A DNA stretch of 64,000 nt, taken from NCBI GenBank assembly GCA_037349315.1, contig JBAIAC010000020.1, positions 1,860,001 to 1,924,000 of the forward strand. The letters are read 5' to 3'. The notes under the pieces are model-generated. The model made no database searches. It was not told the DNA's origin and saw nothing but the letters and a program-made list of their open reading frames with translations. The position numbers and the translations under genes were made by a program. Positions 22,101 to 33,629 of the stretch are shown here, piece after piece (position 1 is the first letter of the stretch; the number at the start of each line of letters is the position of its first letter). Source of the DNA: Chelydra serpentina. Lineage: Eukaryota > Chordata > Testudines > Chelydridae.

Positions 22101-22787
22101 CTTTAACTTGAAATAATCACAGGCCTCCTCCACCTTTAGATCCATAAATTCTTCAGTCCAATCCACTTCCCTAACTAATTTCCTTAATTTATTAAAGTTA
22201 GCCCTTTTGAAATCAAAAACCCTAGTCCCAGATTTATTTTTGTTTATGCTTCCATTTAGTTTGAACTGAATTAGCTCATGATCGCTTGAGCCAAGATTGT
22301 CCCCTACAACCATTTCTTCTATGAGGTCCGCACTACTCACCAAAACCAAATAAAAAATGGCATCCCCCCTTATTGGTTCAGCAACTACTTGATGAAGGAA
22401 TTCAACAGCTATCACATCTAGGAAAATCTGCGTCCTATTATTATTACTAGCACTTGTTCTCCAGTCTATATCTGGGAAGTTGAAGTCTCCCATGATCACG
22501 CAGTTCCCATTAGTATTTACTTCATTAAAAACATTAAAGAGGTCTCTATCCATATCCAAATTAGATCCCGGTGGTCTATAGCACACCCCAAGCACTATCC
22601 CAGGGGAGGCTCTAGTAGTTTTCTTCCCCAATGTGATTTTTGCCCAGACAGACTCTGTCTTATTCATTCCATCACTTTTTATTTCTTTACAGTCTACCTC
22701 ATCATTGATATACAATGCTACTCCCCCACCTTTACCTTTATTTCTGTCTTTCCTAAACAGCACATACCCTTCAATACCTTTCTGTCT
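19117..22787 (-). mobile_element. CR1 (second subfamily), long copy with endonuclease and RT
   Basis: Read in reverse: endonuclease at 22763-21945 (272 codons open, with VCYRPPG, MGDFNFPDIDW and GSSDHELIQF), a decayed RT region, RT core pieces at 21326-20970 ([29 protein letters not shown]), the FVDDTKLGG motif at about 20970, a fold-back insertion at 20909-20322, then the ORF2 C-terminus (20378-19683) and the 3' tail. Multiple stops and a frameshift make it inactive. Together with 18314-18955 it interrupts a microsatellite of the duplicated intron, which resumes at about 22788. Confidence 0.9.
20322..20909. mobile_element. GC-rich fold-back / TIR DNA element inserted in CR1
   Basis: Ends ATAGGCGCTGACT and AGTCGGCACCTAT form inverted repeats of about 13 bases. 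GATC flanks both sides (20318-20321 and 20910-20913) and fits the uninterrupted CR1 sequence, so it is a likely 4-bp target duplication. Inside, about 20560-20670 and 20690-20795 are near-perfect reverse complements (for example AAGCGGCAGACGC and its complement), so the core can fold into a long hairpin. No transposase is present. Long GC-rich open frames here on both strands are artefacts of composition. Confidence 0.72.
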
Positions 22788-23647
22788 CTAAAACATTGAG
22801 GTATCCCATGTGGAAGGTAGCTCAGTTAAATTCTCTGTTTCTCAAAGATCCCAAACATATTTTTGAAGAAATACAGAAATAAGAAAAGTTTTACTTCATA
22901 TATTATATATAAACTGACCTTAATAACTAATGTAACACTATGCAAATGTATTACAGAATTATTCCCAATAATTAAAATTAAAATAAAATGTATTTCATTG
23001 AAATCCAGTAAAATCCCAAGTTAACATAAAATATGCAATACTCCTTATAACCAAAGGCTGGAAAGTTGGTAGTATATAGTCTAAATATGTGTCTTCATTG
23101 CCAGGAAGTTGTGCAAGCCAATGCTGTATTTAAACATCTTGGTCAAAGAAAAACTGATGTAGGGGAAAAGGAAAACAATTCCCATTTTAAGGTTTACACT
23201 ATTCTCAAGAAATCTGCCATGCCAGTTTTTGCTTAAACCAATATTCTGTCTTCCTCTCCAAAAAGCTTGTCACGGGACAATTTTCAGTACTATTTATGAC
23301 AATTTTTTTCCAACAAACCTAATTTGTAATTATTGGCCAAACAAAAAATTTAGGTGAAATCAACAAAAGTTTCTCCCAGCCATAAATACAGTTTTCTTTA
23401 ACTCCTAAACATGAACATGTGCATTAATTTTCAATGCAACAGAGTATTTTACTCAGTATTGCTCATGAGCTGATTAGGCAGCACCCATATGTGGGATCCC
23501 TAGGGGCTCGATTGAATATATACACATACACCACTAATAATGCATATTATAATACATATTAATCCATGGTCAGCCAAAGATGACTGCTACTTAAATGATT
23601 AAAATAAATAATAAAAAGGAATATTTACAATGAATATTCTCATTATA
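22788..23647 (+). other. Intron, AT-rich, without recognisable features
   Basis: The first 50 bases match 934-985 and resume the duplicated intron cut by the CR1s. The remainder shows no gene or known repeat. Confidence 0.45.
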
Positions 23648-23668
23648 TTAAACTCCAGCTGGAGAATG
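23648..23668 (+). pseudogene. Decayed 21-bp heptad exon, acceptor lost
   Basis: The 21 bases before GTAAGT read VKLQLEN in phase 1, a plausible heptad. The expected AG in front is missing (TATTATA-like sequence instead), so splicing into it is unlikely. The intron after it matches those after 810 and 12617. Confidence 0.5.
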
Positions 23669-25273
23669 GTAAGTTTGCTTTGATATCGAATCAAAGTGGT
23701 GAAAACTCCATGCTGGAAACTAGCACCGTACTCTTTTGAAGTCACAGCCCCTCTTTTCAAATATAATACATTATTTAGCAGACATTTAATATAACTCCCA
23801 ACTGAACTCTGCAGTGGACATTTATTTCTATATCGTGTGTTCATTGTTTGTCTCTACAGGCCCCAGCCACATCATGGGCACCTGATGTTAGGTGCAGTAA
23901 AGACAAGGAAGATGCTGCTGTGAGCGCCCTAGTTCTTACACTTAGATTCACCAGAGGCAACCAAGTAATTCAGGATGCATCTGGGGACAAGGCCCTGTGA
24001 AAGGACAGGGAAGACCCTTGGTCTGCAGTGTTCTATTCTGCCCGGGCTTAGGGCAGCTCTGGTGTGTCTTTAGCCTTACACCCCAGATCTGCTGCTTCTC
24101 CATGAATAGGAGGGTCTTCAGGTCAGGCACACAAAGTAGGCCAAAGTTTAATGCAGCCTTGATAATTCTGCTTCTCCTCCCCAGTAATTCACCAATCATT
24201 CCCCCACCCATTTCTCCTTCTTCACCCTCACTCACCTTCCCATTTTTTCCATGCTTTCATTCCCCCAGTGCATGCACACTGAGAACTTCCTTAGAATGCA
24301 ACCAAATTACTGGGCTTCTCTGGAGAAGGAAGAGCTGTTTCCTTCCTCCATGGGCTAGTAGATGGTGAAGACCAATTGTTGAGAAACAAAGACCAGTGAG
24401 CTGAGTGAGGTGGCCATGGGGGTAGAGGAGAGACAAAAGTTGAGGCAGGTGAATGGGGAGCCAGCTAGTGTCTACTTTCACAGGTGCTGTGACTGCATGG
24501 CAACTTATGGAGGTGGTGCAGTGCCCCTGGGAATATGGGAATAGTCAGCATCCTATTGTACCTATGAGAAAAGAAGATCAGAGTCCATCACCAAGTCCAT
24601 GATATATATATGTCTCCTGCTCCATGTCAGATCATTGGTATACTTTGTCCTGTGTCATGCCTCAAACACTTACTTTTATTTAATTTCATAGTGCTGCAGA
24701 GCAAATTGCATCATGCTAAATTTGGGCTTTCAGCCTCTTACACCTCATCATTAACTGCCTATTTTTCACATTCCACAGAAAAGTGGTGTTAGTCACCTTC
24801 AGCTGAATTTTGAAACACTGCTTCGATTCCAACATTTCTTCATGTCCCATAGGCGATCTTCAGGAAAAAATATATAAGGTTGCATACAACTTAACTCACA
24901 CAGAAGCAGGCTCTGGGCTGAAACTAAAAATAGCAGGGTGGACACAGTGACAAAGGGGTCAGTTCGGGCTAGCCACTGAAGTACGATACCACCTGACCAT
25001 CTGGGTACTTACCTGGGCATATAGCCCAAGCCACTGCCTGGGCTGCTGTGGCCACCCTGATGTTTTTAGGTACTAGCTCAAATAACACTGACTCATGAAC
25101 ATGAAACCAATCTGGGAATCACACCTCTCTGCTGTTGTGTAGAAATACCCTGCATGTCAAAAAGTAAGTGAAGCCAAGCAGGGAATCTACCCATTACTGT
25201 AAATTGGGATAGTTCAGTACATATTGAAAGACTTGTATTATTCTGAAGTAAATTTTATTTTTATATTTTTCAG
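23669..25273 (+). other. Intron; 23669-24560 is a duplicated unit copy
   Basis: The segment to about 24560 matches 990-1350 and 12800-13680. The rest, to the exon at 25274, shows nothing I can name. Confidence 0.55.
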
Positions 25274-25294
25274 ACAAGCTTGAGAAAGAAAATG
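25274..25294 (+). CDS. 21-bp heptad exon (DKLEKEN)
   Basis: ATTTTTCAG acceptor and GTAGGT donor. In phase 1 it reads DKLEKEN, a good coiled-coil heptad. It is one of four consecutive short exons (25274, 25709, 30769, 32533) that join in phase to the B30.2 exon at 34456, so it is a likely constitutive part of the gene. The region 25262-25960 is duplicated at 30348-30990. Confidence 0.72.
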
Positions 25295-25708
25295 GTAGGT
25301 TTACTTTGATTTTTGAGTTTATATTTACTCATATGGAGCACAAATTACTTGAAGACTATGGGTATCACTATAGGTCCTTCAAAAGACTGAGGGTTCAAAT
25401 CATTGCCCATAAGGTATCTGTAGTGAAGGGTGGCTGGGAGAAGGACATTTGTAAACAGGAGTCAGTGGGCTAAGGGCTGGGTCTTCAGTTTTGTGAGAAC
25501 TTAGGGCCTTGCTTTTATTTAGTTATGGAATGCAAGATTCTGAGCTGTGACTGAATCTGGGTGATGTGTCAGGTATGTTGTGTAAGAAAGAAGATAAATG
25601 AGAAGGCTGATGATTGGGGAGCTCTGCAGGGACAGCTCCCTCAGTGAGGTAAGGTAAAACCTGTACACCCAATTTCTAATTGATATTACACTGTTGTTTT
25701 TTTTGCAG

Positions 25709-25729
25709 ACCATCTCCGGAAGGAACATG
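25709..25729 (+). CDS. 21-bp heptad exon (DHLRKEH)
   Basis: TTTTTTTTGCAG acceptor and GTAAGT donor. It reads DHLRKEH in phase 1. It is the paralogue of the exon at 30769, with flanking introns also similar, so the pair arose by duplication of a roughly 700-bp segment. Confidence 0.75.
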
Positions 25730-26228
25730 GTAAGTTCTCATTGATTTCTTAGCTGCTACTGTCCTTCAGAAGAACGTTCTTAAGTGAAAAGAGATATTTC
25801 TTCATTTCATTGCCTTTCCTAAATCCAAGGAGAGTTCACTAGACATTTATTTTTAACTGCATAAGACAACTGTAATGACTTTCTTCCACAAGAAGGTTGG
25901 TTACCCTAGAATATTTGTACTTTTCTTTCATCATTATGCCTTGCCTCCTCTTCTCTTCATTTTATCTTTGAGAGTGTGCAGGAGCCTAGCATAAGTTTTC
26001 TATAGTAGTTATTTTTTCATGATGTCATTTATTTTCAGGATATGGTATTTATTATTAATTGGGAAAATCATTTTGAGAGGATGGCAATTATATAAGAACA
26101 TAAGAGGCAGGGAAGGGATATCTATATTAAATGTTGCACACTACTATTTTTAGTAACTTTTTTAATTTTAAAAAAATGCTTGTTTCAGATATTCAGCCAC
26201 ACATCAGTTTGTCCATGCTGCTTTGACT
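25730..26228 (+). other. Intron, duplicated at 30790 onward
   Basis: Aligns with 30790-31150 in its first 300 bases. No other signal. Confidence 0.5.
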
Positions 26229-28100
26229 ATGCACACCCCAAGCACTATCCCAGGGGAGTTTCTAGTAGTTTTCTTCCCCAATGTGATTTTTGCCCAGACA
26301 GACTCTGTCATCCATTCTATCACTTTTGATTTCTTTACAGTCTACCTCATCATTGATATACAATGCTACTCCCCCACCTTTACCTTTATTTCTGTCTTTC
26401 CTAAACAGCACATACCCTTCAATACCTGTACTCCAGTCATGACTACTATTCCACCATGTTTCGGTTATTCCTATAATATCTGGTTTCACTTCCTGGACCG
26501 GTAGCTCTAATTCCTCCATTTTGTTACCTAAGCTCCTCGCATTGGTGTACAAACATCTTAATTTTTGCTGTTTGGCCTCACTCACATTCTTTACCCAATT
26601 TGGTATGGACATTGTACTGCCAGTTTGACCTATTAGACTAGTATCCACTCTGCCCTTCCTCCTTATGTCCATTCTCCTACCCCTAGCTATATCCTTTCTT
26701 ACTTAGTTTTCTTCCCTCTCAATGTTAAAATCCGGCATGGAGATTACCTGGACATCTCCCAATCGTCTCTCCCAAATTCCTAGTTTATAGCTCTCTTAAA
26801 CAGTTCTGCCAGCCTCTATCCTAGAAGTCTATTTCCTTCCCTACTCAGGTGAAGTCCATCCTGAGAGAACAGTCCTCTGTCCATGAATGCCTCCCAGTGG
26901 CCATACATCCCAAAGCCCTCCTTATAGCACCACTCCCTGAGCCATCTGTTGATCATCATAAGCCTGTCACACCTTTGTTGCCCTTCTCTCGGAACAGGCC
27001 GTATCCCACTGAAGATCACCTGAGCCTCGATTTCCTTAAGCGTCTTCCCCAGCCTGGCATAGTCTCCCTTGATTCGTTCTAGTGAGAATCTAGCTGTGTC
27101 ATTTGTTTCTACATGAAGGATGATCAATGGATTCTTTCCCGCTACCTTTAGGATCCTCTTCAACCTCAGGTCCACATCTCGTATCTTAGCACCCGGTAGA
27201 CAGCACACCCTTCTGTTCTCTGGATCAGCTCTGGTTGCAGGACTGTCTATTCTTCTCAGTAAGGAGTCCCCAATCACGTAGACCTGCTTTTTCCTGGTGA
27301 CAGTGCGATTCTCCGGTCTATCCCCTGTTCCCTCTGGCTGTAAGTCCTTTCCATTCCTCTTTTCCCTTGTAATCCTCCTGGGGCTCATATTTGGTGTTGT
27401 CTCCATCGACTCTTCCCCTTTTTCTATGGGACTAGCCGCTCTTCCTTGCCCTTCCCCCTTCAGTGACCACCTGCTGTACCCCTTCTTTATTCTCCAACTC
27501 CGCAAACCTGTTCTTAAGCTCTATTTCTCCTTTACTGGTTCGTCTTTGCCTCTGCCTGCTTCTCTTAGTTACATGCTTCCACTGTCCATTTTCTTCACCC
27601 GGCAGTCCCCCCTCAGAGGCCTTTGGTCCTGCTTCCATCTGCATGTCTGAGCTTTCCCCTTCAGCCACCTCGTGCCTTTGCTCCATCAACTGCTTGAACC
27701 CCCTTCTAAACTCGACCAGAGTTTCCACCTGCATCTCCAATCCTCTGAACTTCTCGTCCATCAGCTCTATCAGGCGGCACTTCATGCAGACAAAACTCCT
27801 ATCAGGTACTCTCTCCAGAATAATATACATACCGCAGCTGCCACATCCAATCATCCTCATTGTGTCCTTCACTGCTTGGCTCATGACCACTGCTGCCTCT
27901 ATATCTGCCAGCCTTCTCACCTAAATCCTGTTAGTCCAGAAAACACAAAACAAACCACAACACCATCACCCACAGCAAGAACAAACCCCAAACGAGTCCC
28001 AAAATACAAACTCCCCTTAGAAACTCCCCTTACAAACTACCACTCAAACTCCCCTGTTTACAGCTCTGTTTGCTGGCTCTTGTGCCACTGCAGCTGTTTA
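26229..28100 (-). mobile_element. CR1 (second subfamily) 5' half, 3' end missing
   Basis: Reverse orientation. It has the 5' UTR near 28100-27925, ORF1 at 27920-26816 and the start of the ORF2 endonuclease (26672-26229). It stops abruptly at 26229, at a point matching 22580 in the long copy, with RT and 3' tail absent. CR1 copies normally lose the 5' end, so a 5' half alone points to a later deletion or unusual integration. Confidence 0.85.
26816..27920 (-). pseudogene. CR1 ORF1 protein with SGNH esterase domain, frameshifted
   Basis: The N-terminal part (27920-27432) has a CGSCGMYIIL...CMKC four-cysteine motif, then a coiled coil (LIELMDEKFRGLEMQVETL). A single frameshift at about 27440-27500 links it to the C-terminal part (27505-26816). 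That part has block I (VIGDSLLRR), a block III altered to HVETND where the usual form is HVGTND, and block V (DGLHLS). The Gly to Glu change lies next to the catalytic region. It is the counterpart of the ORF1 at 2371-4390 and belongs to a different subfamily. Confidence 0.85.
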
Positions 28101-28180
28101 TAATTTATAAAACAATGGATCTGAGCAATATGGGATTCACCGTGGACTGGGAATCTTTGTATGTGTACAGATACTATATC

Positions 28181-30062
28181 ATAGAATCATAGAATCACAG
28201 AATCTCAGGGTTAGAAGGGACCTCGGGAGGTCATCTAGTCCAACCCCCTGCTCAAAGCAGGACCAACCCCAACTAGATCATCCAAGCCAGGGCTTTGTCA
28301 AGCCTGACCTTAAAAACCTCTAAGGAAGGAGATTCCACCACCTCCCTAGGTAACCCATTCCAGTGCTTCACCACCCTACTAGTGAAAAAGTTTTTCCTAA
28401 TATCCAACCTAAACCTCCCCCTCTGCAACTTGAGACCATTACTCCTTGTTATGGCATCTTCTACCACTGAGAACAGTCTAGATCCATCCTCTTTGGAACC
28501 CCCTTTTAGGTAGTTGAAAGCAGCTATCAAATCCCCCCTCACTCTTCTCTTCTGCAGGCTAAACAATCCCAGTTCCCTCAGCCTCTCCTCATAAGTCATG
28601 TGCTGCAGCCCCCTAATCATTTTTGTTGCCCTCCGTTGGACTCTTTCCAATTTATCCACATCCTTCTTGTAGTGTGGGGCCCAAAACTGGACACAGTACT
28701 CCAAATGAGGCCTCACCAGTGCCGAATAGAGGGGAATAATCACGTCCCTCGATCTGCTGGAAATGCCCCTACTTATACAGCCCAAAATGCCGTTAGCCTT
28801 CTTGGCAACAAGGGCACACTGTTGACTCATATTCAGCTTTTCGTCCACCGTAACCCCTAGGTCCTTTTCTGCAGACTTGCTGCCCAGCCATTCGGTCCCT
28901 AGTCTGTAACAGTGCATGGGATTCTTCCGTCCTAAGTGCAGGACTCTACACTTGTCCTTGTTGAACCTCATCAGATTTCTTTTGGCCCAATCCTCTAATT
29001 TGTCTAGGTCCCTCTGTATCCTATCCCTACCCTCCAGTATATCAACCACTCCTCCCAATTTAGTGTCATCTGCAAACTTGCTAAGGGTGCAGTCCACACC
29101 ATCCTCCAAATCGTTGATGAAGATATTGAACGGCCCCAGCACCGACCCTTGGGGCACTCCACTTAATACCGTCTGCCAACTAGACATGGAGCCATTGATC
29201 ACTACCCGTTGAGCATGACCATCCAGCCAGTTTTCTATCCACCTTACCGTCCATTCATCCAGCCCATACTTCTTTAACTTGCTGGCAAGAATACTGTGGG
29301 AGACTGTATCAAAAGCTTTCCTAAAGTCAAGAAATAGCACATCCACTGCTTTCCCCTCATCCACAGAGCCAGTTATCTCAGCATAGAAGGCAATTAGGTT
29401 AGTCAGGCATGACTTGCCCTTGGTGAATCCATGCTGACTGTTCCTGATCACTTTCCCCTCCTTTAAGTGGTTCAGAATTGATTCCTTGAGGATCTGTTCC
29501 ACGATTTTTCCAGGAACTGAGGTGAGACTGACTGGCCTGTAGTTCCCCGGATCTTCCTTCTTCCCTTTTTTAAAGATGGGCACTACATTAGCTTTTTTTC
29601 AGTCATCCGGGACCTCCCCTGATTGCCATGATTTGTCAAAGATAATGGCCAATGGCTCTGCAATCACATCGGCCAACTCCTTTAGCACTCTCGGACGCAG
29701 TGCATCCGGCCCCATGGACTTGTGCTCATCCAGCTTTTCTAAATAGTCCCAAACTACTTCTTTCTCCACAGAGGGCTGGTCACCTCCTCCCCATACCGTG
29801 CTGCGGAGTGCAGCCACCTGGGAGCTGACCTTGTCTGTGAAGACAGAGGCAAAAAAAGCATTGAGTACACTAGCTTTCTCCACATCCTCTGTCACTAGGT
29901 TCCCCCCCTCATTCAGCAAGGGGCCCACACTTTCCTTGACTTTCTTCTTGTTGCTAACATACCTGAAGAAACCCTTCTTGCTACTTCTAACATCTCCGGC
30001 TAGCTGCAACTCCAAGTGTGATTTGGCCTTCCTAATTTCACTCCTGCATGCCTGATATATGC
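28181..30062 (-). mobile_element. CR1 LINE, 5' truncated, RT almost intact
   Basis: Reverse orientation; the 3' tail has three ATAGAATC units at 28181-28205. The coding part runs without frameshift from about 30055 to 28273. The low number of lesions suggests one of the youngest CR1s in the window. The 5' end (30062) lies in the linker between endonuclease and RT. Confidence 0.93.
28273..30055 (-). pseudogene. CR1 ORF2 reverse transcriptase with one in-frame stop
   Basis: The upper part (30055-29599) runs from ARKAKSHLELQL-like linker sequence to SWQSGEVPDD. There TGA replaces the conserved Trp codon (DDW in the other copies). After it, 436 codons are open: [39 protein letters not shown], the catalytic FADDTKLGG, the [10 protein letters not shown] region and the C-terminal DKALAWMI. 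Endonuclease is absent through 5' truncation. The family catalyses target-primed reverse transcription. This copy cannot act alone. Confidence 0.9.
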
Positions 30063-30346
30063 TCCTATATCCTCCTTCTTGCCTAGTGCAAGGGGTGTGA
30101 CCAGGAAAATGAGGCACGGCAACCCTACTCTCTGCCTTCTGCAATACCCAAAAGAAATAAAGAGAGAAGGGGCAGAGGCTCAGGGTTGCCACCCAAGTAC
30201 AATGGTAACCAATCCCCTTGGTACATATGTCTATGTAGATATACAGTGAGTGTCTCAAAGGGAGTACAGCAGTGTACTACATCACATATTGAATATTTAA
30301 ATGGTTGTATTTTTTTTCAAATACATTTGAATTTTATGTTTTTCAG
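30063..30346 (+). other. Intron, nothing recognised
   Basis: A short stretch between the CR1 5' end and the decayed exon at 30347, with no identifiable feature. Confidence 0.4.
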
Positions 30347-30357
30347 AAGACTTTCAG
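30347..30357 (+). pseudogene. Truncated copy of the heptad exon 25274
   Basis: The TTTTTCAG acceptor is kept, but only about 11 exon bases remain before the intron sequence that follows the 25274 copy. The donor (GGTTTG) is no longer GTRAGT. Surrounding intron matches 25262-25600. Confidence 0.5.
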
Positions 30358-30768
30358 GTTTGCTTTGATATTTGAGATTATTGTTAATCAGATTGAGTGC
30401 AATTTATTCAAATTTTCTTGGTATCAGTAGAGGTCCTTGAACAGGCTGAGGTTTCAAGTCATTGTAAGTAAGGTAGCTGTGGTAATCTGTGGTGGGAGAA
30501 GGACATTTGTAAGCAGGAGTCAGTGAGGTGAGGGCTGGGTTTCAGTTTTGTGAGAACACAGCATCATGATTTTATTTAGTTGTGGAGTACGAGATTCAGT
30601 GCTGTGACTGATTGTGGGTGATATGTTAAGTGTGGTGTGTAAGAAAGATGATGAATGGGAAGACTAGCAGTTGATTACTGGAGAGGTGTGCGGGGGCAGC
30701 TCCTTCACTGAGGTAAAGGTAAAACCTGTTCACCCAATTTCTAATTAAAATCTCACTGTCTTTTGCAG

Positions 30769-30789
30769 TTAAACTCCGGAATGAACTTG
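30769..30789 (+). CDS. 21-bp heptad exon (VKLRNEL)
   Basis: TTTTGCAG acceptor and GTAAGT donor. It reads VKLRNEL in phase 1, with hydrophobic spacing of a coiled coil. It joins in phase to the 27-bp exon at 32533. It is the paralogue of 25709. Confidence 0.75.
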
Positions 30790-32532
30790 GTAAGTTCTTT
30801 TTGATTTCTCAGCTGATATTATCCTTCAGAAGAATGTTTTAAAGTGAAGACAGATATTTCTTCAAATTGTTGCCTTTCCTCAATCCAAGGAGAGTTCATT
30901 AGCCAGCCGATTTCTTTTTAACCCCCTAAGAAAACTGTAATGACTTTCTCCCACAGGAGTTTGGTTGGTTACCCTAGAATATTTGTCTTTGTTTTCTTTC
31001 ATCTAAAATTAAAGACTGATTTTAAGTATCACTGTACAGGATAGACATTGAATAATACTGTGACTCCACTTCGGTTAGATTTATCTTTGAGTGTGTGCAG
31101 GAGGCTGGCATAAGTTTTCTATGGTGTTCATTTTTTCATCAAGTAATTTTTTTCATGATATTGTGTGCGTTAGTAATTGGGAAAATCATATGAGACAATA
31201 AAATTATATCTATTTTAACTGTTGTGTAGCACTGTTGAAATAGTAGCTCTTTGAATTAAAAGAAAATGTTTTAATTGATCTTTGACTATTAGCGGTAAAT
31301 ATGCCCAATGGCCTGTGATGGGACACTAGATAGAGTGGGATCTGAGTTAGTACATAGAATTAATCCAGGAAGCAATGACGTCCAGCAATCTGTCAGGTCC
31401 ATTTATAATAAGTTATGCATATACCCACCAAAGCTCAGTAATATGCATATCCATTTTGGGGAGCACCCTGATAATAATGGGGGACTTTTCATCTGATAGT
31501 CCACTTGGATAGTTCTTCTTTAACTCATTAACATTTACATCACCTTATCGCCATAGTAACATGCAGTTACCTTAAGGAAGTCTCTAACATTTCACCCTGG
31601 CTATCAATGGTCATCTTGTAGATTTTACCTCTTATACACAATATTATCCAATCTCAGCAGCTATTTTTTCGCAACATCAACATACAAACATAGACACAAG
31701 CTCAGTAGATTTATTATTAAGTTAGCACAAGTAAGTTGGCTTTATAATATGGGCAATTTATCCTAAATCCTAAAGCCTAATTTGGCTAAACTAAGTATTT
31801 TACACACCTAACCTCGTAGATTTCTTGCATTTCAGTTTTAAATTTTAAGCTGTTTATTCACCCATAATCTACCAGACATTAGTCTCTTATAATAGAATAA
31901 TTTATTAATTACAAGCTAAACTATGCAGTAAATAGGGAGCCTTGACACCTAACTCAGGCCTTATGAATCCTAGTGGGTGGCTAGGTGCCTAAAAGTTAGA
32001 TATGGACATGCTGAGTATTGCAACACTCAAGTCCCTTTGTGGCTTTGCTCCCTAATCCCTATGTCATTTGGGGTACACTGCCACACTACCAAACTAAATA
32101 ATAGTAGTGGGATATGATTTGCTGTTAATAGAGTCTGTGGCAGTCTGATGAAGGGGAAGTGTGAGGGAGTTTGGTCAATGAAAGAAAAAGCTGAAATCAT
32201 ATCACCCCAAAACGAGCAGGTTACAAGATGAGATGAGGCATTGGTTCGAAGTGCAAGACAGACAAAGCAGTTGTTAGGCACACCAAGATCCTTGCTCGGT
32301 TTCTAATCATAGCAGTTTGGAAAAGCCCACATGTAGGTGTGGTGTACTATATCTGCAGGTGTGCATCCTAGGAACATTTTTGTGCATATAAATATCTACA
32401 TTTCTTTCTGCTGAACATTAAACAGCCATTTAATGCTTCCTCAGTCCGAAGCATGCTACTGCGTGAGGCAGGAAAATCTTTAATAAGGGACTCTTTTAAT
32501 TCAAAGTCTGTTATTTCTCATTCTAATTGCAG
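30790..32532 (+). other. Intron; CR1 scrap at 31272-31360, otherwise featureless
   Basis: The first 300 bases match 25730-26030. Positions 31272-31360 match the reverse complement of about 19447-19530 (second CR1 subfamily). I see nothing else. Confidence 0.5.
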
Positions 32533-32559
32533 AATTGAGAAGGGCTCGCAATAAAACAG
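32533..32559 (+). CDS. 27-bp exon (ELRRARNKT), last stalk exon
   Basis: AATTGCAG acceptor and GTAACA donor. In phase 1 it reads ELRRARNKT. Butyrophilins commonly have an ELRRAR-type segment just before the B30.2 domain, encoded by a 27-bp exon. This supports a butyrophilin assignment over a TRIM. It joins in phase to the exon at 34456. Confidence 0.8.
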
Positions 32560-33629
32560 GTAACAGAAAACACATTTCCTCCAGATTGAAAAAATCATTG
32601 TGTTAATTCAACAATCAAACCAGAAACATCCCATAAAATGATGTTATCCTGAGAACAAATCCTGAGAGCCATACTCATTTTCACAGAGTATTTACTTGGG
32701 GGGAGGTGGGGAATCACATTTATATCAGGGCCTGTTTCTGACCTAATATCCATTTCACACCAGTGTAATTTCATGGATTTATGTAGAGTCACTCCTTATT
32801 TACACTGATGTGAGATCAGAATCAGCAATAAATGAGAGTTTTTTCTGAGGAAACACTGAGTCAGGGACTCAGAATTTGGAGCAGGGTAAAAGCACAGATC
32901 AGGTGGCGGAGGTAATGGTGATTCCTTTGATCATAGTAATAAGAGTACTGATGAGAGGGGCTACAATGCTGTGTAGTTGTGGCCAAGAATGAAATGTGTG
33001 AGATTGTGATGGCTTTCAGTACTGATGAAGACAGTGGTGTAAAGTTGCTCTGGGAGTGGTGGTGTTGAGTTTAGATTGATGCTGATTATGGTGATGGTGG
33101 AAAAAATGAATATGGTACTGAGTGATGATCATTAAGGGGATGATGATAGACAGTTGCAATAATGGTGATTTAGGCCAGATAAGGATATGTCAGTGGTTAC
33201 AGTAATTTGCATTGTATTGCAGTTTTCTTCTGATCATCTCAAAGCTCTTTGAAAATATTAGTCCAGCTGGATCTGTCCGTCAGTGAAGCTGGTATTATAC
33301 ACAGTCTATTGAGACTACTTATGAGATTCGAACAACTCGCTCAGTGAGTCAGTGTCAAAGAGAGGAATAGAACTCAGGAGTGCTGCTGGTGCTCAGTCCC
33401 CATCTCTAGGTTCTAGACAAAACTATTTTAACTACTAAGATAGTCCATTATAACATTGATGGTACAGTAATAAAGACAGTCGAGAATGACAGTGATCCAA
33501 TATAATAGGTGCAAGAATTTTTTTCTCTACAATCTGATTGGCTGTTTGGAGATTAATGTTTGTTTTTGTTTTTTCGGAGGCCCTAGTTCATCAGGGTACT
33601 TAAGCCAAGGACTAAATGTTAAGCGCACA
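32560..33629 (+). other. Intron, nothing recognised
   Basis: No gene signal. The segment near 32900-33200 is a string of degenerate GATGATGGTG-like words, typical of decayed simple repeat. Confidence 0.4.

Noticed and set aside
27463..28103. 153- and 143-codon + strand frames
   Set aside because: Shadows of the CR1 ORF1 on the opposite strand.
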